Shown: one piece after another, positions 17,514 to 25,376 of the stretch
Layout of the letters: the number at the start of each line of letters is the position of its first letter
How positions within the stretch are numbered: the stretch's first letter is position 1
Source: Caballeronia grimmiae
GTDB taxonomy: Bacteria > Pseudomonadota > Gammaproteobacteria > Burkholderiales > Burkholderiaceae
DNA length: 37,600 nt
Reading direction: 5' to 3'
Assembly: GCF_000698555.1 (NCBI RefSeq)
Contig: NZ_JFHE01000045.1
Location: 1 to 37,600, forward strand
Position numbers and translations under genes: made by a program
Notes under the pieces: model-generated
Told to the model about the DNA's origin: nothing
Databases searched by the model: none
What the model saw: the letters and a program-made list of their open reading frames with translations, nothing else

Positions 17514-18725
17514 TCAGGCGGCGGTGAGCGTGCGTGGTGCGAAGCCGGTCGCGTTGTACGCATAGACCCAGTTCGCCTGAATGCCCGATGCCTGCGGATT
17601 CAGATACGACTTGAACTTGTAGATGAGATCGCGCTTGCGTTGCGCGAACGCGCTCGGCAAGTGATACGTGCGGCCGCGTTCACGCGATTCGAGCTGGACG
17701 CGGCTCGTGCGCGGCAGGCGTTCGGCCTCGTAGTCGCGCAATGCATTCGCGATATCGCTGCCGTGCGCTTTCAACGAACGCGCCAGCACGTAGCCGTCTT
17801 CGATCGCCATCGCCGCGCCTTGCGAGAGAAACGGCAGCATCGGATGCGCGGCGTCGCCGAGCAGCGTGACGTTGCCGCGCGACCAGGTCTGCATCGGATC
17901 GCGATCGAAAAGGCCCCATTTGAAGACCGAATCGGCGCGCTCGAAAAGGCGGATCAGATTGGGATGCCAGCCTTCGAAAGTCGCGAGCAACTCTTCGCGG
18001 CTGCTCGCGGCGTTCCATGATTCCTCGACCCACTTCTCCGTCTCCGCGACCGCGACGATGTTGACCGCCTTGCCGCGACGCACGAAATACGTGACGACGT
18101 GCGCGTTCGGCCCGAGCCAGAACGAAGAATCGGGGCTCACGAAGTCGGGCATCTCGTCGAACGGCACGACCGCGCGAAAGCACATGTTGCCGGTGAAGCG
18201 CGGCGCCTCGTCGCCGAAAAGCTTGCTGCGGACGATCGACCGCACGCCGTCCGCCCCGACGATCAGATCGGCTTCGAATTCGCTGCCGTCGTCGAAGAGG
18301 GCGACCGCGCCGTCCTTGCCCTGGCGGACGTCGACGCAACCGGTCGAAAGACGCGCGGCATCGGCGGGAATGAGCGAAGTCAGAATGCGATGCAGGTCCG
18401 CGCGATGCACGTGATAAAACGGCGCGCCATAGAGAGCGGGGCAGACGGCGGCCAGCGGGGTGCGGAAGTTCTCGCGCGCCGTCTCCCAGTTGCGGCCGAC
18501 GATCGCCTGCGGCACGAAAGCCACGTCGCGCAGCGCGTCGCCGAGGCCGAGCGCCTGCAGCACCTTCACCGCGTTGGGCGTCATCTGGATGCCCGCGCCG
18601 ACCTCGCCGAATACGCTCGCGCGCTCGAAAAGCCGCACGTCGATGCCTTGCTGCGCAAGCGCGCCCGTGAGGGCGATGCCGCCGATTCCGCCGCCGATCA
18701 CGCCGACGCGAAGTGTTCTGCTCAT
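17514..18725 (-). CDS. nicC: 6-hydroxynicotinate 3-monooxygenase NicC
   Basis: This 403-residue group A flavin monooxygenase decarboxylates and hydroxylates 6-hydroxynicotinate to 2,5-dihydroxypyridine with NADH and O2. The Rossmann FAD motif VGVIGGGIGGIALTGALAQQ is at residues 8-27. EVGAGIQMTPNAVKVL follows at 41-56, the DG motif LIVGADGVRSIV is near 160 and the GD motif VTLLGDAAHPM near 291. It is about 20 residues longer than P. putida NicC. The long open frame continues upstream of the true start; the ATG at 18725 has an AGGAAGGA ribosome site and the FAD motif starts straight after. It is the first gene of the operon. Salicylate hydroxylase is the main alternative; the context argues against it. 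Confidence 0.92.
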   Translation of the reverse strand: MSRTLRVGVIGGGIGGIALTGALAQQGIDVRLFERASVFGEVGAGIQMTPNAVKVLQALGLGDALRDVAFVPQAIVGRNWETARENFRTPLAAVCPALYGAPFYHVHRADLHRILTSLIPADAARLSTGCVDVRQGKDGAVALFDDGSEFEADLIVGADGVRSIVRSKLFGDEAPRFTGNMCFRAVVPFDEMPDFVSPDSSFWLGPNAHVVTYFVRRGKAVNIVAVAETEKWVEESWNAASSREELLATFEGWHPNLIRLFERADSVFKWGLFDRDPMQTWSRGNVTLLGDAAHPMLPFLSQGAAMAIEDGYVLARSLKAHGSDIANALRDYEAERLPRTSRVQLESRERGRTYHLPSAFAQRKRDLIYKFKSYLNPQASGIQANWVYAYNATGFAPRTLTAA

Positions 18726-18769
18726 GGTCTCGTCCTTCCTGAAAAGTGAATCCTGTGGATGCGCGATCA

Positions 18770-18798
18770 ATATTATATGGCCGTATAAATAAATGCAA
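18770..18798 (-). promoter_or_regulatory. Predicted nicC promoter
   Basis: Read on the minus strand, TTGCAT (18793-18798) and TAATAT (18770-18775) are 17 bases apart; TATAAT at 18772-18777 is an alternative -10 with a 15-base spacer. The TTGCAT -35 is shared with the transporter promoter at 21576-21581. Confidence 0.5.
18773..18788. promoter_or_regulatory. Predicted TetR operator at nicC
   Basis: TTATATGGCCGTATAA is a 16-bp inverted repeat, TTATA-N6-TATAA, with mismatch only at one inner pair. It lies in the nicC/tetR intergenic region and overlaps the predicted nicC -10 and spacer, so binding would block RNA polymerase. A matching site is at 21553-21568 before the transporter. Confidence 0.6.
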
Positions 18799-18923
18799 CG
18801 GCGGACGTGCGGCGAGCTGACTGCTGAAGGAAATTGGAGACAGGTGTTTGAACGACCGTAAAATATGCGGCGACCGCAGCCGCATGCATCGAGCGGCCTT
18901 CCTTCAACGCAGCACGGCCACGC

Positions 18924-19724
18924 ATGACGAAAGACCAGACTACCCACGCTCGCGCACACGGAGCTTCGGCCAGGCGCAAACGGCTCGGCCGCCCGGCGGG
19001 CAACGTGAACCAGCGCGAGAACATCCTCGATGCCGCCGAAGTCGATTTCTCGCAGCGCGGCTATGCGGGCACGTCGCTCAAGGAAGTGGCGGCGTCGTGC
19101 GGCGTCACGCAGGCGCTCATCACGTACTACTTCGGCACCAAGCAGCAGTTGTTCGAGCAGGTCTTTTTGCGCCGCGCCACGCTGGTATCGGGAGAGCGGG
19201 TCAGTCTTCTGCGCGCACTGGGCGATGGCGGCGCGAAGCCGAACGTGCGCGACATCGTGCGGGCGTTCCTGCAACCGCTGGTCGCGCTGCGCCAGTCCGA
19301 TGGCGGCCGCGCATTCATCCGCCTTCAGGCGCGCTTGCATACTGAACCGCCCGAGATTTCCTACAGCCTGCGCAGCACGGCCTATGGCGATTCCACCGAC
19401 GCCTACGTCTCAGCCCTGCGCGCGGCGTTGCCCGGCCTGCCCGAGAAAGACCTCTACTGGCGCGTGACCGCGATGATCGGCGCGTATCTGTACGCCTTCT
19501 CGGATACGCACCGGCTCGACATGCTGGCCAAGGGCGCATGCGATCCGTGGGACGCGAACGAGACGCTGGAGCAGTTGACGAGCTTTATCGTCGGCGGGCT
19601 GGAGGCGCAGGCGAGCGTGGCGGCAAAGCCTGCAAAGACGAGCCGCGCGAAGAAAACGACGGACGCCTCCGCGAAAAAAACGGTGAAAGCAGCGAAGACC
19701 GCCCGGGCATCGCGGGCGGCCTGA
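18924..19724 (+). CDS. TetR-family regulator of the nic genes, with Lys-rich tail
   Basis: This 266-residue TetR/AcrR-type regulator is divergent from nicC. The DNA-binding domain spans about residues 30-78: RENILDAAEVDFSQRGYAGT, SLKEVAASCGVTQALITYYF, GTKQQLFEQV. Before it lies a basic arm with an AT-hook-like RKRLGRPAG. The ligand domain runs to about residue 228. Residues 231-266 form a Lys/Ala/Ser/Thr tail (KTSRAKKTTDASAKKTVKAA) resembling histone H1-like bacterial proteins, unusual in a TetR. It probably represses nicC and the transporter through TTATA-N6-TATAA sites, with a pathway intermediate as inducer. In P. putida the equivalent operon is controlled by a MarR-type NicR, so this control differs. 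The ATG at 18924 has only a weak ribosome site. Confidence 0.88.
   Translation: MTKDQTTHARAHGASARRKRLGRPAGNVNQRENILDAAEVDFSQRGYAGTSLKEVAASCGVTQALITYYFGTKQQLFEQVFLRRATLVSGERVSLLRALGDGGAKPNVRDIVRAFLQPLVALRQSDGGRAFIRLQARLHTEPPEISYSLRSTAYGDSTDAYVSALRAALPGLPEKDLYWRVTAMIGAYLYAFSDTHRLDMLAKGACDPWDANETLEQLTSFIVGGLEAQASVAAKPAKTSRAKKTTDASAKKTVKAAKTARASRAA
19699..19719. terminator. GC-rich hairpin between convergent genes
   Basis: CCGCCCG-GGCATCG-CGGGCGG is a 7-bp perfect stem at the end of the tetR coding region, where it meets the convergent 75-residue gene. It lacks a T-run on either strand, so terminator function is only possible. Confidence 0.3.
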
Positions 19725-19735
19725 AGCAGCGCTGA

Positions 19736-19963
19736 TTAGCGACGCAGACCGATTTCCATCGATTCAATCACGTGCGTGAGCGTCGCATGCATCGACGTGA
19801 GCGCGGCCTGCGGCAAGTCCGCGCTCGCGGTTTCGCCGATCATGTCGCGTAGCGTCTCCTGAACATCGACGGAGGCGCTCTGCGGCAGCGCGGCGGCGAT
19901 CACGCTGATCGCGGCAGTGAGGCCATGCAATTTGCCCGTCAAAACTTCGAGTTCCTGGCTCAT
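19736..19963 (-). CDS. 75-residue conserved-looking protein in the nic cluster
   Basis: This small acidic protein is predicted to be mostly alpha-helical (MSQELEVLTGKLHGLTAAIS ... ALTSMHATLTHVIESMEIGL). It has a good AGGAAG ribosome site before the ATG at 19963 and sits 72 bases downstream of the transporter gene on the same strand, so it probably shares its transcript. It has no signal peptide, Cys or catalytic motif. No family was recognised. Its clean coding character between two intact genes suggests a real accessory gene. Confidence 0.65.
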   Translation of the reverse strand: MSQELEVLTGKLHGLTAAISVIAAALPQSASVDVQETLRDMIGETASADLPQAALTSMHATLTHVIESMEIGLRR

Positions 19964-20035
19964 CTCTTACTTCCTGTCGTTGCGTTGAATGAAGCGTGGA
20001 AAGTGGACCGTCTACGATGAAGACGGTCCCGTCGA

Positions 20036-21445
20036 TCACATTTCCTCGGTCGCCGGATGCGCCTCCAGCTTGACGAAGAGCGCGAGCCCCGCGATCACCG
20101 AAGGCACCGCGAGCAGCGCGAACACCGCCGGCAAGCCGAGCTTCCATTGTGCGAATAGCCCGCCGAGCGCGACGCCCGCAATGCCGCCGAAGCGCCCGAC
20201 GCCGTACATCCATGAGACGCCGGTCGCGCGGCTTTGCGTCGGGTAGAACATCGCGGCGAGGGAGGGCATCGACGATTGCGCGCCGTTCATCGTCGTTCCC
20301 GCGAGAAAGATCAGCGCGCTGACGAGGCCAACGCTGCCGATCGCCTGCCCGACCACGAAGATGAACGCCGCAGTCAGCAGATAGCCGAGCATCACGATGA
20401 CGTTCGCGTTCCAGCGGTCCATCAGCCAGCCGGACGCCACCGTGCCGATGCCGCCGCCGAGCGGGAAGAGCGCGGTCAGCAGCGCGGCGCGTTCGGGCGT
20501 GAAGCCCGCTTCGTTCATCAGGAGCGGCATCCAGCTCATCAGCAGATAGAAGATGACGAGGCCCATGAAGTACGTGAGCCACAGCATGATGGTGCCGGTG
20601 AGAAAGTCCCTGGAGAGAATTGCGCCGACGGACGTCTTCGCGCGGGTCTGCGTGCGTTCGGACAAGTGAAACGACTGGACGCGCGACAGATCGAGCGGTG
20701 CGATTTTCGCGAGCGGCGCGCCGATTTTTTCCTTGGGCGCGCCCTGTTTCACGAGAAATCGCACGGATTCCGGCACCCAGAACACGACGCCGAGCACGAG
20801 GATCAACGGCAGCACGCCGCCGACCACGAACAGGCTGTGCCAGCCGTACGCCGGAATCAGCCACGACGACATGAAGCCGCCGAGCGCCGCGCCCACGGTG
20901 AAGCCGCAATACGTCGTATTGACGATGATCGCGCGGCTTCGCTGCGGCGCGTACTCGGAGACCAGGGTAATGCTGTTCGGAATCGCGGCGCCGAGGCCGA
21001 TGCCGGTAAGAAAGCGCAGCGTCACGAGGGATTCGATGGAGCCCGCGAACGCAGTGGCGAGACTCATCGCACCGAAGAAGGCCGTCGCGGCGATGAGCAC
21101 GCTCTTGCGTCCGAAGCGGTCGGCGGCAGGGCCGGAGATGACCGCGCCGGCGGCGAGACCGAAAAGCGCGGCGCTCAGCACGGGCGCGAGCGCAGCCTTC
21201 GAGATGCCCCAGCCCTTGACGAGCGCCGGGGCGATATAACCGATGGCCGCCGTGTCCATGCCATCGATCAGCACGATCAGGAAGCACACGCCCATCAAGA
21301 CCCACTGAAAGCGCGAGAAGCGATGCGCGTCGATGAACGCTTCGACGGGCACGTCCCCGCTCCACGCATCGCCGCGCTCGGAAACCGATGGATGCTCCGC
21401 CCGCGGCGGAAAGGCCGGGCCGGATTGAAGCTCTGCTTGCGACAT
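20036..21445 (-). CDS. nicT: MFS aromatic-acid transporter, NicT-like
   Basis: This 469-residue major facilitator protein of the aromatic acid:H+ symporter (AAHS) type has about 12 membrane helices. Helix 1 carries the D-G-x-D-x-x motif typical of the group (LIVLIDGMDTAAIGYIAPAL). The loop 2-3 signature is GPAADRFGRKSVL, and motif copies recur at SGWLMDRW. It probably takes up nicotinate or 6-hydroxynicotinate. The ATG at 21445 follows GAGGAG; an upstream in-frame start adds ten residues and lacks a better site. It shares its promoter design and operator with nicC. Substrate is inferred from context; PcaK- and BenK-type porters are close relatives. Confidence 0.88.
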   Translation of the reverse strand: MSQAELQSGPAFPPRAEHPSVSERGDAWSGDVPVEAFIDAHRFSRFQWVLMGVCFLIVLIDGMDTAAIGYIAPALVKGWGISKAALAPVLSAALFGLAAGAVISGPAADRFGRKSVLIAATAFFGAMSLATAFAGSIESLVTLRFLTGIGLGAAIPNSITLVSEYAPQRSRAIIVNTTYCGFTVGAALGGFMSSWLIPAYGWHSLFVVGGVLPLILVLGVVFWVPESVRFLVKQGAPKEKIGAPLAKIAPLDLSRVQSFHLSERTQTRAKTSVGAILSRDFLTGTIMLWLTYFMGLVIFYLLMSWMPLLMNEAGFTPERAALLTALFPLGGGIGTVASGWLMDRWNANVIVMLGYLLTAAFIFVVGQAIGSVGLVSALIFLAGTTMNGAQSSMPSLAAMFYPTQSRATGVSWMYGVGRFGGIAGVALGGLFAQWKLGLPAVFALLAVPSVIAGLALFVKLEAHPATEEM

Positions 21446-21551
21446 GAACAACTCCTCGTTGTCGACGGCTCGCACCGTCCATGAATGCCACCAGGCCGGC
21501 CAGATGCCGGAACTGCGCGAAGCGGGGGCCCACCGGTTTCGACGCTGCTTT

Positions 21552-21581
21552 ATTATATGTATCTATAATTAATAAATGCAA
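21552..21581 (-). promoter_or_regulatory. Predicted transporter (nicT) promoter
   Basis: On the minus strand TTGCAT (21576-21581) and TATAAT (21552-21557) are 18 bases apart. The -10 is a perfect consensus and overlaps the TTATA-N6-TATAA palindrome. Confidence 0.55.
21553..21568. promoter_or_regulatory. Predicted TetR operator at nicT
   Basis: TTATATGTATCTATAA matches the nicC site TTATATGGCCGTATAA at 12 of 16 positions, including both full half-sites. AATAAATGCAA follows both sites. The arrangement suggests co-repression of uptake and catabolism. Confidence 0.6.
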
Positions 21582-21639
21582 TTGGGAAAAAAATAGACCC
21601 AGCGCTGATCAACTCGACGACGCGGCCGGCCACATGACG

Positions 21640-22060
21640 CTATCAAAACGTTCGTCAGCGGTTGAACCAGATCAGTGCCGCCACCATCGACCGGCTACTA
21701 TGTGACGTGCGCGAACAGCTTCGTTCGCCGGTCAAGTCCGACGCGCTGGCGGAACCGGAAACGCGATTCGCCGTTCGTTGCGGATCCGGACGTTCTCTGC
21801 CTGGAATAATCGTCTGCCTGGTTACCTTGAGGTTGCTTTCGTCTGCGGTGGCACGAAGATCAACGGCGACTTCGTGCACAGTTTCGTCCTGACCGATATC
21901 GCGACTGGATGGACAGGATGCCTGCCATGCCTTATCGAAGCGGTGCGTTCCTTCTTGACCACGTCGAACGAGTTAGTCGAGGATTCGCATCTCAGCTTCG
22001 CGCTCTGGATTGCGATAACGATACGGTTTTCATGAACGAAGCTGTCTTAGAGCGCGCTCC
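21640..22060 (+). pseudogene. DDE (integrase-core) transposase remnant
   Basis: Fragments in three frames line up as one transposase. They are LNQISAATIDRLLCDVREQL, then RIRTFSAWNNRLPGYLEVAF and INGDFVHSFVLTDIATGWTG with the first catalytic Asp, then SQLRALDCDNDTVFMNEAVL with the second Asp region. They resemble the integrase-domain transposases that begin with a zinc-less HTH and carry the LTDxATGW motif. The N-terminus and C-terminus are missing. The fragment separates the nic cluster from the dehydrogenase gene. Confidence 0.7.
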
Positions 22061-22627
22061 CGCGCGTTGCTTTCGGCGCTCCCGGTTCTTTCCCGTACCC
22101 ACGACCGCGCCGCAGTCGATGCGCTGCATGAACAGTTTCTCCGTCACTTAGTGGACGCAAGAGCGGTCAGCGGCGAAGCACGCGTTCGGGCGTGCTTCTA
22201 ACGCGGTCCGACGCTCAATGCGGCGCTCGACCGTTTCCATACGCAGTGGCACCGACTCGTGCTGCTTCGATCGTGTCGGTCAGTCGCAATGCGCTGACGG
22301 CGCTCGTATAGCGGTGCATTCGCCTCGGAATACTGCTCGCGGCTTATCTGTGAGGCAGCGAGCCGCTGCCGTCCAGCCAGCGCTTTCTGATCGCGCTGCC
22401 CGATGCGGCGAGCTAAGGCGGGTCGTTTTGCATGGAGCGCGTCGCGCAACTCGGTCACGGCCGCAGCGGCTGCAGGCGCTATCGACGTTGTCGTTCGCAC
22501 TTGCAGAAGTCGAGTCGAATCTGAGCCGGATCAGCGACTGGCTGGAGCGTAAGGCGACAGTTGACGAACACGCTGGCGCATGCATTGCTTTTATGCCTCC
22601 ACACCAACACTGCTCAAGGAGTGCTTG
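22061..22627. other. Unassigned region before the dehydrogenase
   Basis: A plus-strand stretch around 22075-22200 reads like the C-terminus of a protein (SRTHDRAAVDALHEQFLRHL, ending RVRACF), and 22470-22560 contains ALAEVESNLSRISDWLERKA, also protein-like. Neither has a usable start and no family was recognised. The ribosome site AAGGAG for the next gene is at 22616-22621. Confidence 0.35.
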
Positions 22628-23836
22628 ATGAAAGCTGTCGTTTTTCACGGCGTAGGCAACATTTCCCTCGATACCGTGCCGGACCCTACGATGCGGCACG
22701 ATCAGGACGCCATCGTCCGCCTGACTGCGAGCGCGATCTGCGGCACCGATCTGCACATGGTGCGCGGGACCTTCCCCGGCATGGTGCCCGGAACAATTCT
22801 CGGACACGAGGGCGTGGGCATCATCGAAGAAGTGGCGAGCGGTGTTCGCAACTTCAAACGCGGCGATCGCGTGCTTATTCCCTCGACAATTTCCTGTGGC
22901 GCGTGCTCGTATTGCCGCACCGGTTACACCGCGCAGTGTGACAACGCGAATCCAAACGGGCCCACCGCAGGCACCTCGTTCTTCGGCGGGCCGAAGCCGA
23001 CCGGGCCGATCGACGGTCTGCAGGCCCAATACGCTCGCGTGCCGCTGGCCCACGCGAGTCTGATGAGGCTGCCAGACGTACTCGACGACGAGCGCGCGAT
23101 TCTGCTTTCGGACATCTTTCCGACCGGCTACTTCGGCGCGCAACTCGCGGAAGTATCGCCCGGCGATACTGTGGCCATTTTCGGCGCGGGTCCGGTAGGG
23201 CAGTTTGCGATAGCGAGCGCCTTTATGCTCGGCGCGGGGCGCGTGATCGTCGTAGACCGGCTCGAGGACCGCCTCGCGATGGCGTCCGCGCAGGGCGCCG
23301 AAGCCGTCAACTTCGAGATGGAAGATCCGATCGCGGCGATCATGTCGTTGACCGCGGGCGCAGGTGTGGACCGCGCGATCGATGCGGTCGGCGTCGATGC
23401 TGCGCATGCTCACAGCGGTCCCGCTGCGTCCAATGAACAGGCGCAGCAAGCCGAGCAGGAAAGCCGAAGCGTGACGCCCGAGCGCAACGTGTCGGACGGG
23501 CACTGGATTCCCGGCGATGCGCCGACTCAGGCGCTCGACTGGGCGGTGTCGGCACTCGCCAAGGCAGGCACCCTGGGAGTGATCGGCGTGTATCCGCCGA
23601 CCGACCGATTCTTCCCGACGGGGCAGGCGATGAACAAAAACCTGACCATCAAAATGGGCAACTGCAATCACCGTGCGATCACGCCGCATCTCATCGAGCG
23701 CGTGCACAATGGTTCTTTCGATCCGCTGCGGGTGCTGACGACGCGCGAACCTTTGACGCATGTGATCGACGCTTATCACGCATTCGATCAGCGCCAGCCG
23801 GGATGGATCAAAGTGGCGCTGGAACCGCTCGTGTGA
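22628..23836 (+). CDS. Zinc-dependent alcohol/formaldehyde dehydrogenase-like protein
   Basis: This 402-residue medium-chain dehydrogenase has the catalytic zinc ligands Cys38 (ICGTDLHM) and His60-Glu61 (LGHEGVGIIEE), and the structural zinc loop CGACSYCRTGYTAQC with Cys90, 93, 96 and 104. A Rossmann motif GAGPVG is at 186-191, with Asp210 ending strand two, which favours NAD. The SDIFPTGYFGA segment and an insertion around residues 255-300 resemble the glutathione-independent formaldehyde dehydrogenase branch. The ATG at 22628 has AAGGAG seven bases upstream. It stands alone between decayed regions, so the substrate is not known; detoxification of a small alcohol or aldehyde is a guess. Confidence 0.88.
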   Translation: MKAVVFHGVGNISLDTVPDPTMRHDQDAIVRLTASAICGTDLHMVRGTFPGMVPGTILGHEGVGIIEEVASGVRNFKRGDRVLIPSTISCGACSYCRTGYTAQCDNANPNGPTAGTSFFGGPKPTGPIDGLQAQYARVPLAHASLMRLPDVLDDERAILLSDIFPTGYFGAQLAEVSPGDTVAIFGAGPVGQFAIASAFMLGAGRVIVVDRLEDRLAMASAQGAEAVNFEMEDPIAAIMSLTAGAGVDRAIDAVGVDAAHAHSGPAASNEQAQQAEQESRSVTPERNVSDGHWIPGDAPTQALDWAVSALAKAGTLGVIGVYPPTDRFFPTGQAMNKNLTIKMGNCNHRAITPHLIERVHNGSFDPLRVLTTREPLTHVIDAYHAFDQRQPGWIKVALEPLV

Positions 23837-24111
23837 AATGAACATTGGTGCTGTCCTAATCGCAGCCCATCGAGCGCGCGCCGACTGCCCCCTCGTATCG
23901 ACGATGTTGCATAACAGCGCGCGAGGGGGAGCAGCTTGGTGCGATGTTGACTGCTTCGCCGGTCGTACTGCCTGTCCGTTCCGCTTAGCGCTCGCGCGCT
24001 GCCCGATATTGCAGTGGTGATCCATTATATGGGCGCTCCAACGGCGTTCGGGCGATGACCGGCTTGAGCGTTGCGGCACTAGTCGCATCTCGCACCACCG
24101 GAGGAAAACGG

Positions 24112-24240
24112 ATGAGCGATCTTACCTTGGATGATCTCGCAACCAGGATGGCAGAGATCGATTTCGCGATGCTGTCGACGCGCTCGTTGAACGGCAAGAT
24201 CGCCGCAAGGCCGATGAGCAACAACCGCGACGTGAAGTTC
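24112..24240 (+). pseudogene. PPOX-type general stress protein, truncated
   Basis: The ATG at 24112 follows GGAGG and opens MSDLTLDDLATRMAEIDFAM then STRSLNGKIAARPMSNNRDV. This is the N-terminus of the pyridoxamine-5'-phosphate-oxidase-like general stress proteins, which bind flavin. Family similarity ends after DVKF at 24240, about 43 residues into a protein that is usually 150-170 residues long. The frame runs on into unrelated sequence. Confidence 0.7.
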
Positions 24241-24248
24241 CAATTTTG

Positions 24249-24524
24249 TCATAGGTCCGCCGCGAGCGCGCCAGCAGCGAGCGGGCGCGGCGGACTGTCC
24301 CTGCTCTTAGGCTCGTCCGCGCTCAAGCGCGCGTTCTTTGAGCAGATCTCGTGTCTTGTTGCAGGCACCATCTTCAGTTTCTCGTGCGTCAGTGCGAGCG
24401 CTTCGGCGCGCTTCGCGAGGCATGTCCACGAGCCGAGCAACGGTGTGCCCGTGGCCTCACGCATTGAAAGTAGGCACTCCATGCCGATGACAGACGCTTC
24501 GATCAGATAGTAAACCGAAATCAT
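24249..24524 (-). CDS. Hypothetical protein, 91 residues
   Basis: The ATG at 24524 is preceded by AAGGGG at good spacing. The protein starts MISVYYLIEASVIGMECLLS, has a helical middle (LAKRAEALALTHEKLKMVPA) and a Pro-rich end. No family was recognised. It ends nine bases from the break in the PPOX gene, so it or its end may belong to the segment that truncated that gene. Confidence 0.42.
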   Translation of the reverse strand: MISVYYLIEASVIGMECLLSMREATGTPLLGSWTCLAKRAEALALTHEKLKMVPATRHEICSKNARLSADEPKSRDSPPRPLAAGALAADL

Positions 24525-25016
24525 CAGGTCCCCTTCTGGTTGACAAGCCGCGCTGTGATCGGCGGCGTGGTTGTGCCAAACAGCGACCGAAACGTTGAAG
24601 GCATTCGTCCGCGCGCCTTATCGGATTCGTGTGGGACGCAGTTTCAAGTACGCTATGAAAGGCCGCTATTTGGATACCGTTTGCATTAATGGCGCCGCCA
24701 AGCATCGTTTTCACGAGCTCGGCGTCGGGTCGCGTACCGATCGACAACTGATAACAGCCCATCGAGACAATCAATAACCGGCGGCAAATAGACTTTACCG
24801 GTAGGGATCTGGAACTACGCGATGTCTGCGAGCCACTGTTACTTTTCTCCGGCACCGCTTTGGGCGGGTCATTCGCCAGCCCGCACCGACACTGCCGCAG
24901 ATTTCGCACTCATCGGCGCTGAAGGAAGGAGGAAGGTGTCGAGCACGCGACGCGCAGCGCCAAGGTACGGCGCGCGTTGCTCGCGCATCGTGCCGGAGGC
25001 AACGTTTAAACCGCCG
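24525..25016. other. Region without a recognisable gene
   Basis: Short frames occur on both strands, including a minus-strand Arg-rich one, but none has a domain, ribosome site or coding-like composition. Confidence 0.35.
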
Positions 25017-25230
25017 CGACAAGCTCAGCCCCGACGAGTCGGCAAAGACCGCGCGCATTGTCGCGACCGCGCGCTATGTGCGGGACGACGAGGGCGATGC
25101 GCGGCAATTCCTGAACACCGCGCACGCGCTGCTGGAAGGCCGTTCCCCGCTCGGGGTCGCGCTGATGGAACTGGGCGCGCGGCGCGTCGAGGAATTGCCG
25201 TGGAAGCTGTTCTATGGGCTGCCCGCACGA
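25017..25230 (+). pseudogene. MbcA/ParS/Xre-type antitoxin, C-terminal part
   Basis: The frame reads RRDKLSPDESAKTARIVATA, then RYVRDDEGDARQFLNTAHAL and GRSPLGVALMELGARRVEEL, ending KLFYGLPA. This is the toxin-binding domain (DUF2384) of Xre/MbcA/ParS antitoxins, which neutralise RES-domain NAD-degrading toxins. The N-terminal Xre helix-turn-helix cannot be found in the same frame upstream. The usual stop after GLPA has been lost, so the frame runs to 25485. No RES-domain toxin was found downstream. The ORF-initiating GTG at 25078 lies inside the domain and is not a credible start. Confidence 0.72.
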
Positions 25231-25346
25231 CGCTCATACAGAGCGCGGAGTCTGGCGTCGATCTTCGTTGCGTGGCATAAAGACCCACGTGAGGTGCTTA
25301 GTGCGAAGGGTGTCAAAGCCTGTAAACCGCAATCATCCCGAGGACA

Positions 25347-25376
25347 AAAAAACCGCACACGAGGGGTGCATGCGGT
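25347..25376 (-). terminator. Rho-independent terminator on the minus strand
   Basis: On the minus strand the stem AACCGCA...TGCGGTT, extended by further imperfect pairs, is followed directly by a run of seven T. It would end transcripts coming from the receiver-like gene at 26165-25623. No minus-strand gene lies closer. Confidence 0.6.

Noticed and set aside
17564..19340. Long N-terminal extension of the nicC frame up to 19340
   Set aside because: The extension runs antisense through the tetR gene and the operator; the ATG at 18725 has a strong ribosome site and the FAD motif follows it directly.
19764..21581. A 605-residue minus-strand frame overlapping the transporter
   Set aside because: It is a shifted-frame shadow of the MFS gene with Arg-rich composition and no membrane segments.
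22280..24088. A 602-residue minus-strand frame opposite the dehydrogenase
   Set aside because: It is antisense to a gene with complete zinc and NAD motifs; no domain was recognised in it.
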